Positions 25,174-42,700 of a DNA stretch of 64,000 nt are shown one piece after another; the first letter of the stretch is position 1, and every line of letters begins with the position of its first letter. The notes beneath the pieces are model-generated. The model saw only the letters and a list, made by a program, of their open reading frames with translations, was not told the DNA's origin and did no database searches. The stretch is taken from contig CM032811.1 in the NCBI GenBank assembly GCA_019155185.1, positions 10,622,075 through 10,686,074 on the forward strand, given 5' to 3'. The DNA is from Beaufortia kweichowensis (taxonomy: Eukaryota; Chordata; Actinopteri; Cypriniformes; Gastromyzontidae). The position numbers and the translations under genes are program-made.

Positions 25174-27004
25174 CTAGTACAAAACATGATTCTTCATTGT
25201 TACCAGTACCTCATGCCATTCAAGAGTCTTTATGGGAAGTGCCAGATGACAGAATTTACAGGTGCTTATTTTATCTCTCTCCATGTATTTGTCTCCCTTT
25301 GCCTTATGAAACTTTAAGAAAGAGAAGTCTGCAGTGTCTCGAGGACTGATTCTTTCAGTTTCTAGGTCTTCGTAAAGATCCACATTCTTGCTTTTCACAA
25401 ACTGTAAGGACTGTTTGCACTCCAGCTAGTTAAAATATATGTTTATATATATATATATAAAAGATTTTGTTAATGGTCATAATAACAAAATACTTCTAAT
25501 ACCAATTTATATATTCATATTTTAAATACATTTTTCATTTACCTCATGCTCCTCAATGTTGTCTAAAGGAATGGACTTGAGACATTTCCAACATGTTGAG
25601 ATGAACTGCTCTAGAAATACATGACATACTGTATCAATATTTTACAATCAACAGCCAAATACCAAATAATGTGGTTAAATCACTTTTTATTTATGACAGT
25701 GAGCACTCTTTGGATACCTTTTTGAACTATATTAAATTATATTAATAACGTTTGTGTCAATCACTAACCATCAGATTCATCATCTTCAGATTGAGGGTCT
25801 TTCGTTGTTAGTGGGGTTTTAGAGCAGTCCTGAGCATGTTGGAGCTGGTGTTGAAATTGGACGTAACGCCCACAGTCAGAGCAGAGCGATGTGCGACTCC
25901 CACAGGACAAGCTGTGCTTCAACAGACTGCTCAGAGGCAGCTCTAGCTCACAATACTCACAGCTCTGTAGCCGCTCTGGGCATTCATCTGTCTAAAATAG
26001 AAATTCATAGGAAATGGATACAGAGAGATGGGAGAGAGGACACACATGGAGAGGGTGAGATCTCAGACATAAAATGTCACACTACTGACAAGTCCTTTTT
26101 TAGAAAAGAGAGCTCAAGCGTGTGATGTTCTTATGAGGTGTAAGGTTAAAAGTTTACCTCGTGGTCCAACAGATACCTTCGTTCCATCTTTTTATTGCAC
26201 ATCTGACATTGCACCTAAAAAAAGGACCACAAACATTTCAGAGGTGAACTGAATCATTTTCAGAATGATGAACAAGCTAAAAAAACCATTCAGTTTATCA
26301 GTAATCAGATTTCTTTTGACACACAGGAGGCAGATGGAAGTGGTGTGACCTGTGCATGCTGTTCAGCGTTATGGTCCTCCAGCTGATCTCTAGGGATGGA
26401 GTCATTACAAACAGGGCACAGGCACAGAAACCTCTGACAGTGCGGTTCATGCAGGTCAAAGTTTGCTTTTGCCACTTCTTTGTTGCTGTGTAAAAACATC
26501 AGAAACACTTTAGAGAGACCGAGCGCACCACCCTTGACAGCATTGCACATGCGCGATTTTCTTGTCAATTTGACATGCAAGTAGAAGTAATATACAATAT
26601 ATTAAGAAATTGCAATCTACTTAATAAAGCGTTAGAAGCTGTAACATAACCCTCATGTTAAATAATATAACCCTCATGTTAAATACCACTGAATAAGAAA
26701 AATTATTTGTGCCTCGACGGATAGGTTTTACTTTCAGTTTAAATCGCTTTTACATAACAAACGACACAGAAAGTAATCACTTAATAAGTAAAGCTTGTTT
26801 TTAAGAAGTGTGTTTTACTCGTTTTCATTGTTGACCCTTTGAATAGACGTCGTGGGAAACAGATGCTGTTGTGATTCGTAAGTTAACAAGCTTGTACATA
26901 ATAGATCTGTATGTACAAGAAACGCCATCAGACACAAATTTATTTACGGTTCATCATAGAAACACTCACCAGTGAGTACATAAAACCAATTCTTCTGTAT
27001 CCAT
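25174..27004 (-). CDS. xaf1: XIAP-associated factor 1
   Basis: TRAF-type zinc-finger protein; in mammals an interferon-inducible, pro-apoptotic antagonist of XIAP. Exons from 5' to 3': 27004-26970, 26485-26350, 26214-26158, 25991-25769, 25610-25543, 25425-25174. They give 771 nt, 256 aa, and all phases join. Zinc ligands visible: C9-C12-H24-C28, C35-C38-H50-H55, C60-C63-H75-C80, C87-C90-H102-C106, C113-C116-H128-C132, C157-C160-H172-C176, and a last C229-C232-H244 whose fourth ligand is missing or displaced. The N-terminus (CTHCNKEVAKANFDLHEPHC) aligns well with XAF1. Mammalian XAF1 is about 300 aa, so this one is slightly shorter. TRAFD1 is a related alternative but has a longer tail. An interferon-response-like element lies about 65 bp upstream of the start codon. 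Confidence 0.88.
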
Positions 27005-27066
27005 AGCTATACGTTAGGGTATGATGACTGGCTGTATTGGGCAGAAACTCTCGCTTTCGCTGAACA

Positions 27067-27082
27067 GAAAGTGAAAACGAAA
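27067..27082 (-). promoter_or_regulatory. ISRE/IRF-type element upstream of xaf1
   Basis: The plus strand reads GAAAGTGAAAACGAAA, two overlapping GAAANNGAAA IRF half-site pairs. It lies 63-78 bp upstream of the xaf1 ATG on the minus strand. XAF1 is a known interferon-stimulated gene, so a functional ISRE here is expected. Confidence 0.75.
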
Positions 27083-30581
<3,499 letters not shown>

Positions 30582-30790
30582 TCTCTCTCTCTCTTCTCTC
30601 TCTTCTTCTCTTGCCCTCGCTCTCTCAGTTTCTTTCTCTCTTTTCCCTCGCTCCACAGTTTCTTTCTCTTCCTATCTCTCTCTCTCTCTCTCCAAGCTGC
30701 TCTCTCTCACCCGTTCTCTCTCTCCTCATTCGTGTTGAACCAGTCGTTTCATGCTGCACTGCTGTGTTTACTCAGTCTTGCGAGCCACTG

Positions 30791-33700
30791 ATGGCAGATT
30801 CAAGGTAAGATAATGTTTTAATGGTTATTCAAGTGCATGATGGATTTAGGAGTGTAAAGCTCCTTTCTTTGTTATGTGTGTCAGACTGATGGAAACAGTG
30901 ATTAGTGTATGTTTGAGACCTTACTAAACTAAACTGTTGCTGTATGTCTTAGCAGGTGCGCGTGTGAGTGTTTGCAAGCTTAAGCTGCAGTTTAATGGGT
31001 GTGTTTTTTGTTGTGTTTTTTACTGGATGTTACCTAAAGCTGTTTTTTGGGATTTGGTCACAAGCCAAACGTCATCAATTTGATGCCCATGACTCAGTTG
31101 TGTCGGGGTCCCTAAACAGATTTGAAGTTGTTAACTTGCACATTTATTTGTATATGCAAAACACTTCTTCAACTCTATAATTTAACCATATAATATTAAG
31201 ACTTGCTAGACTGTGTAAATAATAGTTATTGACTTCAGTGTGCATATGTGTGTGTTAGTGACTCATTCCCTTATTGAATGTTATTGTTTGTGGCTGTCAG
31301 AGGCACATTGTTTTGTGTGAAAGCTAAATTATAAAAAATAAAAGAATGTTGTGTGCCGGATTTAGTTAACAGAGGGATCATAAAGAGCCTCACACAGTGA
31401 TAAAATGAAAGATACTGTAAATAAGACTGACGCAGTGTGAAAACTAAATGTTTTCAGAATTTCAGACAGTGTAAATGTCCGCATTCACATTTGTGGTTCA
31501 AACAGTCATCGCTGTGGTTATAGCAGGAAACTGATGTGTGATCTTGAGTTTAGAGTTTCTGTTTATTTTGGTGTATTGCACATTGTGGTTATTATCACAA
31601 CCTGTAATCATTTGTGTGGTAACAGAAACATTGTTATCCTTTCCAGTGCACAGTTCACCTTTATGGCATAATTACATCCTTATACAGTTTATTCTAGATC
31701 CTGATCAACCTCATCTGCTATCTCTATTATCTTCTGTTTTGGCTTCATCCTTCTGTTACTGTGAAAATGATCGGATGACACATCACTCATGTTCTCACTT
31801 TCTCTCAAGTCACTCTCTTTTTCTCCCCTCACGATCCCTCATTAGTTTGCTGTGTAGTTGCTTCACACCTCATTTTTCTCCTACCTCCCCCTCTGTACCT
31901 CCTTTTCGCTTTAGGGAGTTAATGTGTCTTCTCTTTACTTCTCTTCTCATTTGTTCTCTTTCATTGCTTCTCTTCTTTTCTCAGTCAAGTCTCCTGTAGC
32001 CTCAACATTTCTCATCTCTTCGCATTCCCTAGTTTATTGCTTCTCATGCCTCCTCTTTTCTTAGTGTCTCTTATCTTGTCAAGATTGCGCGATGCAATGA
32101 GCGAGACCGTAAACCACATGCTACAGAGCTGTGATGGTCGTCTCTCACTCTGTGGTCAGCAGCGATTTAAAGATAAGACACTGCAGAAAAGCTCGAGGCA
32201 GTGCAGAGATCAACATTTGTTTCTGTGTGAGCATACACATATGCGAATGTGTTTGATGTGCTGGTTGGGTGGGTGTAAAATATTGCAGGCAGCGAGTGGG
32301 TGTAGTGACTGAGCTCTTTGTCACGGCTATCGAAATCCTCTCGTGCAGCACACTAGAGCGGCAGTTCATCGCTAATGAGCGGATCAGAGAAGGAGTCAAC
32401 TGCAGGAAACCAAAATGGTGTGAGAATGGGGGGATTTGAGAGAGAAGTTAAGGGCAGGAGAGAAAATGAACAAGGTCAATTCAGAGATTTGCTTATTTAA
32501 TTTTTCCTATTATAGTTTGTCCTGATTTTTAAACTCATATTTTCAAGAAAACTCATCTTAACAATAACATTAAGACTCATTTGTCAATGAATGGTTAAAT
32601 GGCTTGTGTATTTTTGGCCTATCTGTGTGTGGCACATGATAGTGTGAGAATAATCAGGTAGAATAGAAAAGCAGAATGTGTAATCCTGAGTCCAGGTTTT
32701 GGTGGTTCAATTTCATTGATAGATAAGAGCAAAAGCCCGGACAGCAAATTTAATGAACCAGATCGTGAGAGTGCAGTCTGTGATTGATACAACCCCCTCT
32801 CTAGTCACTAATCTAATGAGAACGCTTGCTGCTCATTTAGAGGAAGAGCAGCCGGAATAGAAAACAACCCCATCGTTTAAGCTGGGCGTTGCTGAAGCCC
32901 ACAAAACAGTCTTTAGTCCATTAGGCATAGTCATGGTAATCACCTCGCTTAACTTGAAGTGTAACCCAACTACAACTCCAAAGACTGTTTAATGTAAATC
33001 TTACCTCTGTCTAGTTTTGTTTTGTGAAGACTTGGGCTGTGTTAGCAAAGGTTATGGGTTTGAATCATGCATACTGATAAAATGCACACAAATGCAGGTT
33101 CAACCAATCAGATTTTAGGGTTAGGCTTAGGTTGATATGTCATTGCAGCCCTGACCTTTGTTTATTTTTTCTCTTCTTGAAGGGGTAGTTTTACATTTAT
33201 GTAAAAATGTCAGGTTGCTTCAGGATGTTTGTTCTCAAATGGTCTGCTAAATGGCTGCATCCTGCTTCGTCCTGGTAAAGATTTAGCATAATGGTCTTTT
33301 GCAACAGAGTTTTACTTTAACTCTTATTGGTTGAGTCGCATGTAGAGTTACAGAAAGTTCAAAGTGTAAATGAAATTTAGGAAGTAAGTGGTTTGCAGTT
33401 CAGATAAATGTGTAAGAGGGTATCTTCCTGCCTCTGTTGAATTCATTGTTTCCTTTATCGCCACCTTTTCACTCTTCTATAAGATATTATTAACCTTGAG
33501 TTTATTGCTGAACTGGCATTAAGTCTCTCATTCACTCACTTTCTCTCTCTATTAGTTATTCACAACATGTTCACCCTTCACTCTCCTTTATAAGAATAAA
33601 AACACTGCAGTATCTCCAGGGGAAAAAATGGTAGAAAGGTCTGAATTGTTGAAGGTAGCGAAGATTACTCAATATATTCTTAATATTGCAATTAGGTAGT

Positions 33701-36700
33701 TTGCTCAATGGCAGGAGAGGGAGTATTGAGAAAACTGTTTTAATTCCACTATATAAAATACACATTTAAATCTTTAGTTTGGGTTCAAAGGCAGAAACAT
33801 CTACAGTTGTCTAAATGGCTGTACAACATTCATATGTGATAGTTTTTTTGTTTACTTTAAAAAGTGTGCATTACAACACTTAAATATAATCATGGATCTG
33901 TTTTATAACCTACCATCTCTGCACATTGTTTTGTGTTACATAAAACTGTAAATAACACAGGACCCACGCTGAGTCATGGGTTTATGAGCTTCAGACTTCG
34001 CCGTAGGGAACGGCCTTGAGTTTGTCTGCCGCTGATAGACTGCATTCTGTTTGCAGTGATGGTACAGCTGTTAGTTGAGGTCCGATGCACTTAGATAGAT
34101 GATGCCTGTCATTTTTGTGTGTGTGTGCGTGTGTTTTGTCGGTATGTGATAACATCCTTTTTAATCAATGCCTGTGTCCGCAGTGGCCAGTTGTGAAAGG
34201 CGTCCCACTTTCCAGTTATTATGAAACACAAAGCCCGGCAAGAAAAGTTCAAGTGATGCTTGCCTGATTACCACATATATTGACGCTCTGTCGTGCCCAA
34301 AATGAATCATTATGGAAGCGGAGGTTAATGTGTGCGAAAGTGTAAAAGAAGAAAATCTAGCTCTTGATTTTAAAAGCTTTCTGCAGAAATCAGAATGAAT
34401 TATGAATGGGTTATTAGGGTTAGAGTTTCTTTATAAAGCATTACATCTACTTTCAACAGTAATTTGTTTTAGCGTCATTTGTACTCCCTGATTTATAAAG
34501 ACCAGAGATAAACAGGGAGGTTGAATTTGGGTTGTTGGCATTTGGGTTGAATGTCAATAGTCTCATTGAGACATATTTTGAACTCAGTGGGATCATTAAT
34601 GTTATTGGTATACAGGTTGTAAATCTATACTGTGCAATTTAATCAAGTGTACAAGTATATTTATGTTGAGGAAAATTACTTCATATGTGACTCAAACAAT
34701 GTAAAAATGTAAAAGAAGACATCATACTTCCTGTGCTATCGCTCTGCTAGATGTAATAATTAGCCGCTGTGACCTGAACAGCCATGCACATACATATTTA
34801 TAAAAGTATAGAGGGAACTTGCAGGAAGGAAGGGAAGGTCGTTTGGTAGTAAGGGAAGGCAACAGGTAGGAGGTGGCAACATTCCCCTCCCAATTTGTCC
34901 CTTACGCTTCCCCGTAAAAAAGTGGAGAATAATTGAGATAGGAAAATTTGTTTTGTCCGTCATTGACGCCGAAAGAGAGAGAGAGATCATTGTGGCCAGT
35001 ATGTACAGGAAAAAGAGGAGATGTTTGTCTTTTGGGGGCTTTGGATGGTAGGTTATATTTGTTTCTCTCAAACAGCTTTCTGTGGTTTAAAAATTACCTC
35101 CAGGGTAAAGCTGAGCATCTGAGGTTATATAAGCTAGATGGTCTGTCTATTTGCAACTCATTTTATTTATACATTTTATAACAAAGAGCCATCATACACA
35201 TACGACCTCAGTAGCTCATTTGGTGCACATGGTCACTTTTTAATTATTTTTCAGTTTTTATACTATTTCAATGTATGTATTTTTTAAGGTACACGGGTAC
35301 CTTACAGTATCCGGTAATACATAATTACATGGGAGAAATTGTGTATTTAAAATTCAGTTTAGAAATTAATTTTGAATGATCGTTTAAAAATATATGTTGA
35401 AAAAATGTGTTGTATTAACTGCTGTTGAAGATAAAAGTAATTTCGCTTAAATAAATCAACTCATATGATTATGTTTTTTGCAAGGCCACAAGACCTTAAA
35501 AAACAGGAAGCTGAAATGATTTCTAAATCATTTTGAAAATGATTTTGTCGTGTCTTGTTTTGAATAGACATTTATTCTTAGAAACGAGAAACTGACAATA
35601 GACTGTGTTTGTATCAGCACACACATTGATTTAGAGTATCCATACAGTCGTTTAAAGGAGCTGTAATGAATGTGCATACACGCTGGTGTGAGTTTAATGG
35701 CAGTGCACCTCAGGGCTATGTGCTGGACCACTGCTGATGTTCTGATAGTGGATAAAGACAAAGCTTTCTGTATCTGACAATATACACTGATTGCACAACT
35801 GCGTCACTACTGTGACCATGACGATACTGGCTTTCATATCTCACACCTTTGCTTACGTGTGGGTCACTCACTGAAAGCAATATGAATTTCATTGTATAGA
35901 GACAGTTTCGATGAAATGGATAATCAAAGCACAAATAAATAAGAATTGGACTTGCACTGCTTTACACTTTCCCTTTTGAAAAACTTATGCAGTGTTCATG
36001 TTCATGCAGTGAAAAACTTTTATGATTCACGATCTTATTTTGTGCATTTGTGGATTTGGATTCCTATGTTCATAGGGAAAAAAACATTTGGATTGCTTTC
36101 TCAGAGTAAATTAATGTTTTAACTTCTCTTTTGTATTCTGATGTTTCGACTTGTGAAAGTGAATGATTTATATTTGACCCTCTCACAGGAATAGAACATC
36201 TCACTTTTGTCATTTGGCTGTAAATGTTCACACATTCAAATGGACAAAATGTTAGAAATGTGCAGTCTGAGAGACTATTCAAGCGAGTCCCTGAATCTCC
36301 ATAAGGGTACTTCTTCAGTGTTTTATCAGGCCAGACAGAGCTGGTAACTCTTTCCCATAGTGCCAGAACAGTACCCCAGATTACCAGCGTGTGTAGTGGC
36401 TCATCACCCGATTAGCTGAAATTATAGGCATCGTTTTCTGCATCAGGCCTAATGGAAACAATAATTAGGCCTCTGTAGACTACAGACAAAAACTCAAAAT
36501 AAGAAGCACAATTAGAACAAAGTACCAAACAGAAGCAAATGCTCATTAATGTAAGATCAAAGTCACAAAGTCTGTCTGTTTCAGTATGAATACAATAAAT
36601 ATTTCAGACCTTGAGACTGATTTGAGTTGGAGAATGAGAAATTGTTCTGTCAAGTCAATGAATTCAATTTGATACAATTTCATTTGTGTAGCGCATTTTT

Positions 36701-39700
36701 ATAGCGCAAGTTCATTGTATTAAAGCAGCTTTACAAGGTATTGAAAAATGAAGGTCTGATTAAAACCTTTTCATCACACATTAACATGTTTGGAGGTTTT
36801 CATTGTTTTTGAATTTCCAATCCCAAATTTATTTCCAAAACAGTAACAGTAAAAAGACATTAAATTATTGTACAGTATAGGCTGATGCAGGTCAGATGTG
36901 CAATATAATTAAACAGACGTCATAATTTGAAAATATTACCATCGCTCCGTATATTGTACATTTTATAATGCAATATGTTGTGTCACAAAATGTTGTTGCA
37001 CTCCTAGATTTATGTTATGTCAATTTTACCCACCTTTTTACTGTTGCAAAACGTCTACGAGACACAAGAGATGTTTTAAAAAACTGTAACACGGATATTT
37101 GGATAAATATAGCCACTTTGCCAAGTGTTTTTAGAAGGTGCATGTGTTCACACAGGGGTATATTTATTGTCTTAGACCCTGGGGTATAGCAATAACTTGG
37201 ATTTTTGATTTAGTAATGTTTTTCTTTTTTTCCTGCCCTGCAGGATTGACAAGTCCAGCATTGCAGCCCTGAGGGCACGGTGAGTGTGTGAAGAAAACTA
37301 AACCCATACTAACCTAAGATACATCTGTCATCCAGTCATCATTTCACTCATTAAGAGCATGCTAATCTGACTTTGTGGCGACTCTTTGGTGTGAGATCGT
37401 TATTAGAGTATTCATACAAATGTTACAGTCTCGGCTGGGTTTATCACAGGGCCTGTTTACATCTCGCATTAAGATCTGTCCTCAGGGTGAGACGATCGCT
37501 AGTGCTCAGGTGAGACACATCGGCGTTTACACCTGGTAGCAAATGTGTCTCATGTGACCACTTGTGTTCGGATTGAGGGGAGGATCTTTAATTTCATGAC
37601 TACAGTACATCAGTACATAGTACATCAGAGTATTACTGCATGTAATTTATTTATTTTTTTCAATTACACTTAAAAATGTAAAGCCTTAATGCGATGCTTT
37701 GAGTTGTTTTACTTTGCAGAGGCTTTTTATAATCTGCATGTTGGCCATCATTCTGTAGGATTTTGTGCATGTTTATGTGTGTTCAGTTTCCTGATTGAAT
37801 AATTATTTTAGTTTACGGATGCATGTAAGCAGCAAAGTTTTAGAGGCTTCAGTCTTGGCTTAATTTATCACCCATCAGTTCTTTATGACCGTCTCAACCT
37901 TCAAGTGTCTATCAGCCCGTCTGGCGGTGGGTGGAGAGCGTTGAAAGGCGAATAGATGCGATAATTGTGAGCTTAGTATAGACAGAGATACAGACGGACA
38001 TCAAAGCCCCCCGATGCGAATAAGCACAGGTGGCCTTTGTGACGAAGAGAGCGCGTCTGTATGTGCAAAGAGGGCAGATTATTTTAATTAATTTGTATAC
38101 GCCTGTGCACATACACATTCATATTTGCCATTGTCATATCTCTTCCAGTGGGTTTGTTTTTTTTTGTCTGGAATAACAATCACAAATATTGCCACTTACT
38201 ATTTATATTGGTCTCCATGGAAATCCGTTTACAAAAAAGAGACCATCAAAAAACACGAGTGCGGGTGTGTGTATTAGAGCAGGTCAGTGTGTTCGGCTGG
38301 TTGTCTGTGTACGCTGTGCTTAGGGGGGCAGATTTTAGCCAACAAGATCCCCCTCACATCTGCAACTACAAAGTGAATGGTCCGCACACTTCATCTGAAG
38401 GAAAAAAGGCCACATTAGAGGAGAGGCATAATCAGGCCTGTGCGTGCCTGTTTATGCAGGTGCTTTTGTTTATGTAATAAAGCTTAGTGTTGTGTGAATA
38501 TGATTTAGAAATAGAGAGAGAGCCGGACATAAACAGAGAGGGAAAGAAGAGGGAGCGGAGTATTTTTGGTGCACCTCTCACTGCTTAAGATGCCTCGCAA
38601 AATCTGGTGAGCTTTATATTTTTTACTGCGTTTTAAATGCTTAAATTTTTTCATTTGCATTTTTTATTTTAGATGCACCAGTTGTTTTGCCATTCTGTGT
38701 GTTATATTGTGACTGAAGACCTGTTTTGTAATAATATTTTATTGTATTTATTGCAACATTTTCTTCACTATTTAGTAAAGTAAGAAATCTAAGAAAATGT
38801 CATTAATATTGTGCACATTGAGAATTTGATTTGTGACATATGACTTCATAGCAAATTATGTTTGAGTATGATTTACAATAACAATTTCTGCAGCTTAATT
38901 TGTCATAGGAAATATTATAATTCTGATAAATGTATATGTTGAATGCACAGCAAGTTACTTTCGATAATGGCGTTTCCTGAAATAATGTAATAAATAAATA
39001 AATAAGTAAATAAATTAACACATGAAGCAATTGTTGACATACTTGTAAACATACTTGTATATACTGTCGGCTTATATAATTATAACAGTGATGTGAATAG
39101 CATAGCTCAGATAGTTTGGTTTCAGATGATGCTGATGAGAGTTGTTCATATGAAATTAATATTGAAATATGACTTTTGATTGCATACTTTAGTATCTTGG
39201 CAAGTTTTAATATGTTTTTTTTTTTGACTAAAGGACATACGTGAGATTATTGAGTTATTTTTCTCAATAGGAAAATTTGTACAGCAACTCTTCTCCATTT
39301 GATCTCCATTTATTGTAATGGTCTATGAAAGACCGAGAGATATTAACTGATTTGAGTTCTCATTTGTGATTTATCTTTCCTCCGGGACATTTCTATTTCG
39401 AAGCAATTTAAATTTTTTATTTAAGAAAAGCCTAGTTCAATTGGATATTACATAGCAGTGGATCACCGTCTTGATTTCAAGCTGGTAAACCGTCTGACAC
39501 CTAAATGAGACACTGCCTGAAGAGCAGTTTCAGCTGTCACAAGTGATCACGTCGCTAGCACTGTGATTTAATTATCTCCCCTCAATACGATCTAATTTTG
39601 AAGACAACAGCCTGTTCTACAGGGGTGATGTGGACCGCTGACAGCCGTGATATTAACTCGCCCTGAAAGACTGTTGTCCTTTATCTATAAACTCATTTGG

Positions 39701-42700
39701 GGTCGAATAAACAGTCTACCTTAAAGTCATCTGACATATGAGATTATAGACTTTAGATGGTCTGTTTTGGCTGAAAAAACATGCTCAGATTGAGTCTTGA
39801 AGTTGCATGTATGTGTACGAAGGGATTATGGGACTGGGTTGATCTGAGATCGGTGTGACAGCTGAGATGCAGTGCCTTCTGGGATACGGCTGGGTCTCCA
39901 GCCACATCTGCAGCTGTCTCGATTATGACTGTAATCCTACAGGAGGCAATTAGAAGCACAGACCCACAATTACCCATTAGATTTAAGAGCTGAGAGCAAC
40001 AACACACAGACACAGAAAGACATGACTCAACACAGTATCAAGCTCAGTTTGCTACCGTATGTAAATGTTAAATGTCAGGGTGCATACATTTTCTTGCGAC
40101 CTTTCCTGTGACCTGTTTTTAATCTTAAAAATTCATAATAGTAAATAAATATAATTCATCATTAATTAATCTTCATTTATGTGGATGTCTTACTTTCCCT
40201 ATAAACAGATTTAATGTATGCTACAAATCCGTTTTTCACAATAGTAAATGTAGACCTTTTTGTAAATAAGAACAGGGTTAGCTTGATTTGCATAACTTGT
40301 GTAATGTTTTTGTAACAGGTTTCACTTGTTTAACACTAGAGGGCAGCAGAGATACAGCTATTAGACTTGTATGTGAATAAACCTTGTCCTCCAGGTGGCA
40401 ATGTTTTTGAAGATTTCTGTCACTTTCTTGAGGACAATGTTTGAACTTGCATAAACTTAATTCACTTTTATCCACCTGTTATTATTTTAAATGCATTCAA
40501 GGTAAACTTTTTATCTGTATGTTTTTTAACGAGTTGAACAAATGCCCAAATAGCTTTGACGCTTCTAGTGTCATGTTGTACCTGTTAAGCTTCAAAAACT
40601 ATAATCATATTCATATTATTATTCATAATAATATTGTCATCCATTATGAGTATAATCTCATTGTATTTATTTCTAATTAGGCGACTGGGTTACATAATTC
40701 AATGGCAGTGAAGAATAAGGGTTCGTTTACAGTTTTAACTATGTCTCTTGTGGTCTTCGGTCATGACGATAGAGTAACAATACATCAGAGACTGTGAAAC
40801 ATTCCAGTTGCTCGTTGCCATTAGAGAGAGACGCACGTAATGAGAGTGGCTTCTTTTCATTATTAGAACGCTAACAGTGGATTTAAAGGCTGTGAATGAC
40901 AGAGCTAGAGTTTGTTTATGAGATGTTTTGGCTTTGCTCTTTTCAGCTGTTTTGGATGAGACTCATTTGGCATCGGTCTGGCAGAGACAGCTTGTGTTAT
41001 TGTTATTAGACTCACATCCACAGATGCTTTGATGATCATCGCCCACTGTAGACTTATTATTTCTCTCTAATTTCCTCCATCTCGCTTTCTCTCTTTCACA
41101 CAAACACACACGGCCACCAAAATTTGTAAGAAAGAAGGCGTGTTGTGATAAAGACTTGTGCGTTTGATCGCTTCTCCTCCACAGATCTCTGTTCTCGAGC
41201 AGCTGCCCTCCTCTACTGACAAATATTTACTACTCCACGGCCCCATTGCAGCTTTCTGGAGCACTGATAAGGGCACCATCTGCCGGCTTGATTTTAATGG
41301 GGCTTTTAAGGGCCATAAAGTAGCGTGGAGTCCATTGGGAGGACGACTCTGCCCGAAAGGACTCTGGATGAATAGGTAAAGGGTAAGCGAGACCTCCGTC
41401 AGGGCAGAGTTGAGATCTTAAGAACATTTAGCTTTCATCATCTTCAAATATTGCTTTAGCCGTGATTGATTTCGAATAGGCTGCAAATGTCCTTGAGATG
41501 TGAGGGGTAAAAGAGATATTGCTGAAATAAATCATGCGTAGCGTTAAAGCTTCTGGCGTTGTGGATGGGCGAACTGTCAGTCAGCCTTTGTTCTGAATTC
41601 AAGTCTCACACTACTTACCGTTATCCATGTGTCCTGTGACAGAAAATCTCTTTCCTCCTAGAAACACGTTGATGTTGAAGACTCAAATTTGAAAGCGTTG
41701 GCGAAGAATGCAGAAATTATCTGACATCCCTAAGCCTGGGGACTTACCACATATACAGTCTGTGAAAAATTGACATGAAAGATAAGAGCGTGTCAAGGAT
41801 CCCTTTTATTGATTGAAGTGGTGGCAGAGAGAAGGGGAAAATGAATTTTAATGAGCACGTGCACATGGGCAGTGCTGGCGCACGTATGGGGTGTTAGCAT
41901 CTGAAAGGGATAAAAAGGAAAAAATACAAGGTAAAGAAGAGTAAAGTGGAGGATGGTGTACTAAGGTTGGTGTTGTCGCTCTTGATCTTTTCTCAAAGCC
42001 TCTGGTGTAGGTTTAGGTTGGTCATGTAAGTACCCAGAGAGTTACCTGTTAGAATTCCCATGTGTCTTGTGTTAGGCTTGTGCACACGCTTGTCCCCAGG
42101 TATATTTGAGCCAGTCACCTGTAAATGTTATGAATTGTAAAAAAAATATAAATCCATTTGATATTTTTATGCACCCTGCAAAACCAACCAATCACAAAAC
42201 TTCTATTGTAATATATTGAATATTAATGAGCTATGTGTTGTTTGCAGAAAAACCTGATGCATAAGTTAAATTATAAAATAAACAACAAGATTCAAGTTAT
42301 CCCTTACTATTAGTAACAATATCATGCCAGAAGAATTTTAAGGGTGAAAACTGAATGAATTAAACCTTTTTTAACCTTCTGAAGTCAGAAAGTAACAGTT
42401 TTTTCAGAATAACTCCCTGCAACTATTTACAAAGGCTGACAGACGGACTTAACTAGATTAATCGAATATAACCAACAGCTGGCTGCCCATTAAAACAGGG
42501 ACCTTTCTCAAACAGTGGAGAACTGCTGTGTCACTAACACAGCAGGTTTGGTGCCCTTCAGCGAAGAACGCAATAAATCCTCTAATTTGAAAAAAATTGG
42601 TGCATCACAGGCACGCAAAGAATAAACACAAAGGTCTTCAAATGCATCTTTGTATTTTGTCCCATAAAAGCTAAAAGATTCAGTAAGACACACCACACAG

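Larger units (their letters stand above)
30805..37243 (+). other. rap1gap2: First intron of rap1gap2 (about 6.4 kb)
   Basis: Starts GTAAGATA and ends TGCCCTGCAG. It has no coding exon that I can support. A degenerate SINE piece at about 33020-33085 and a dispersed repeat at about 36668-36745 are listed separately. The rest is unique-looking AT-rich sequence. Confidence 0.7.

Noticed and set aside
31538..31999. 153-aa Leu/Ser-rich frame
   Set aside because: Pyrimidine-rich intron sequence without family similarity or splice context.
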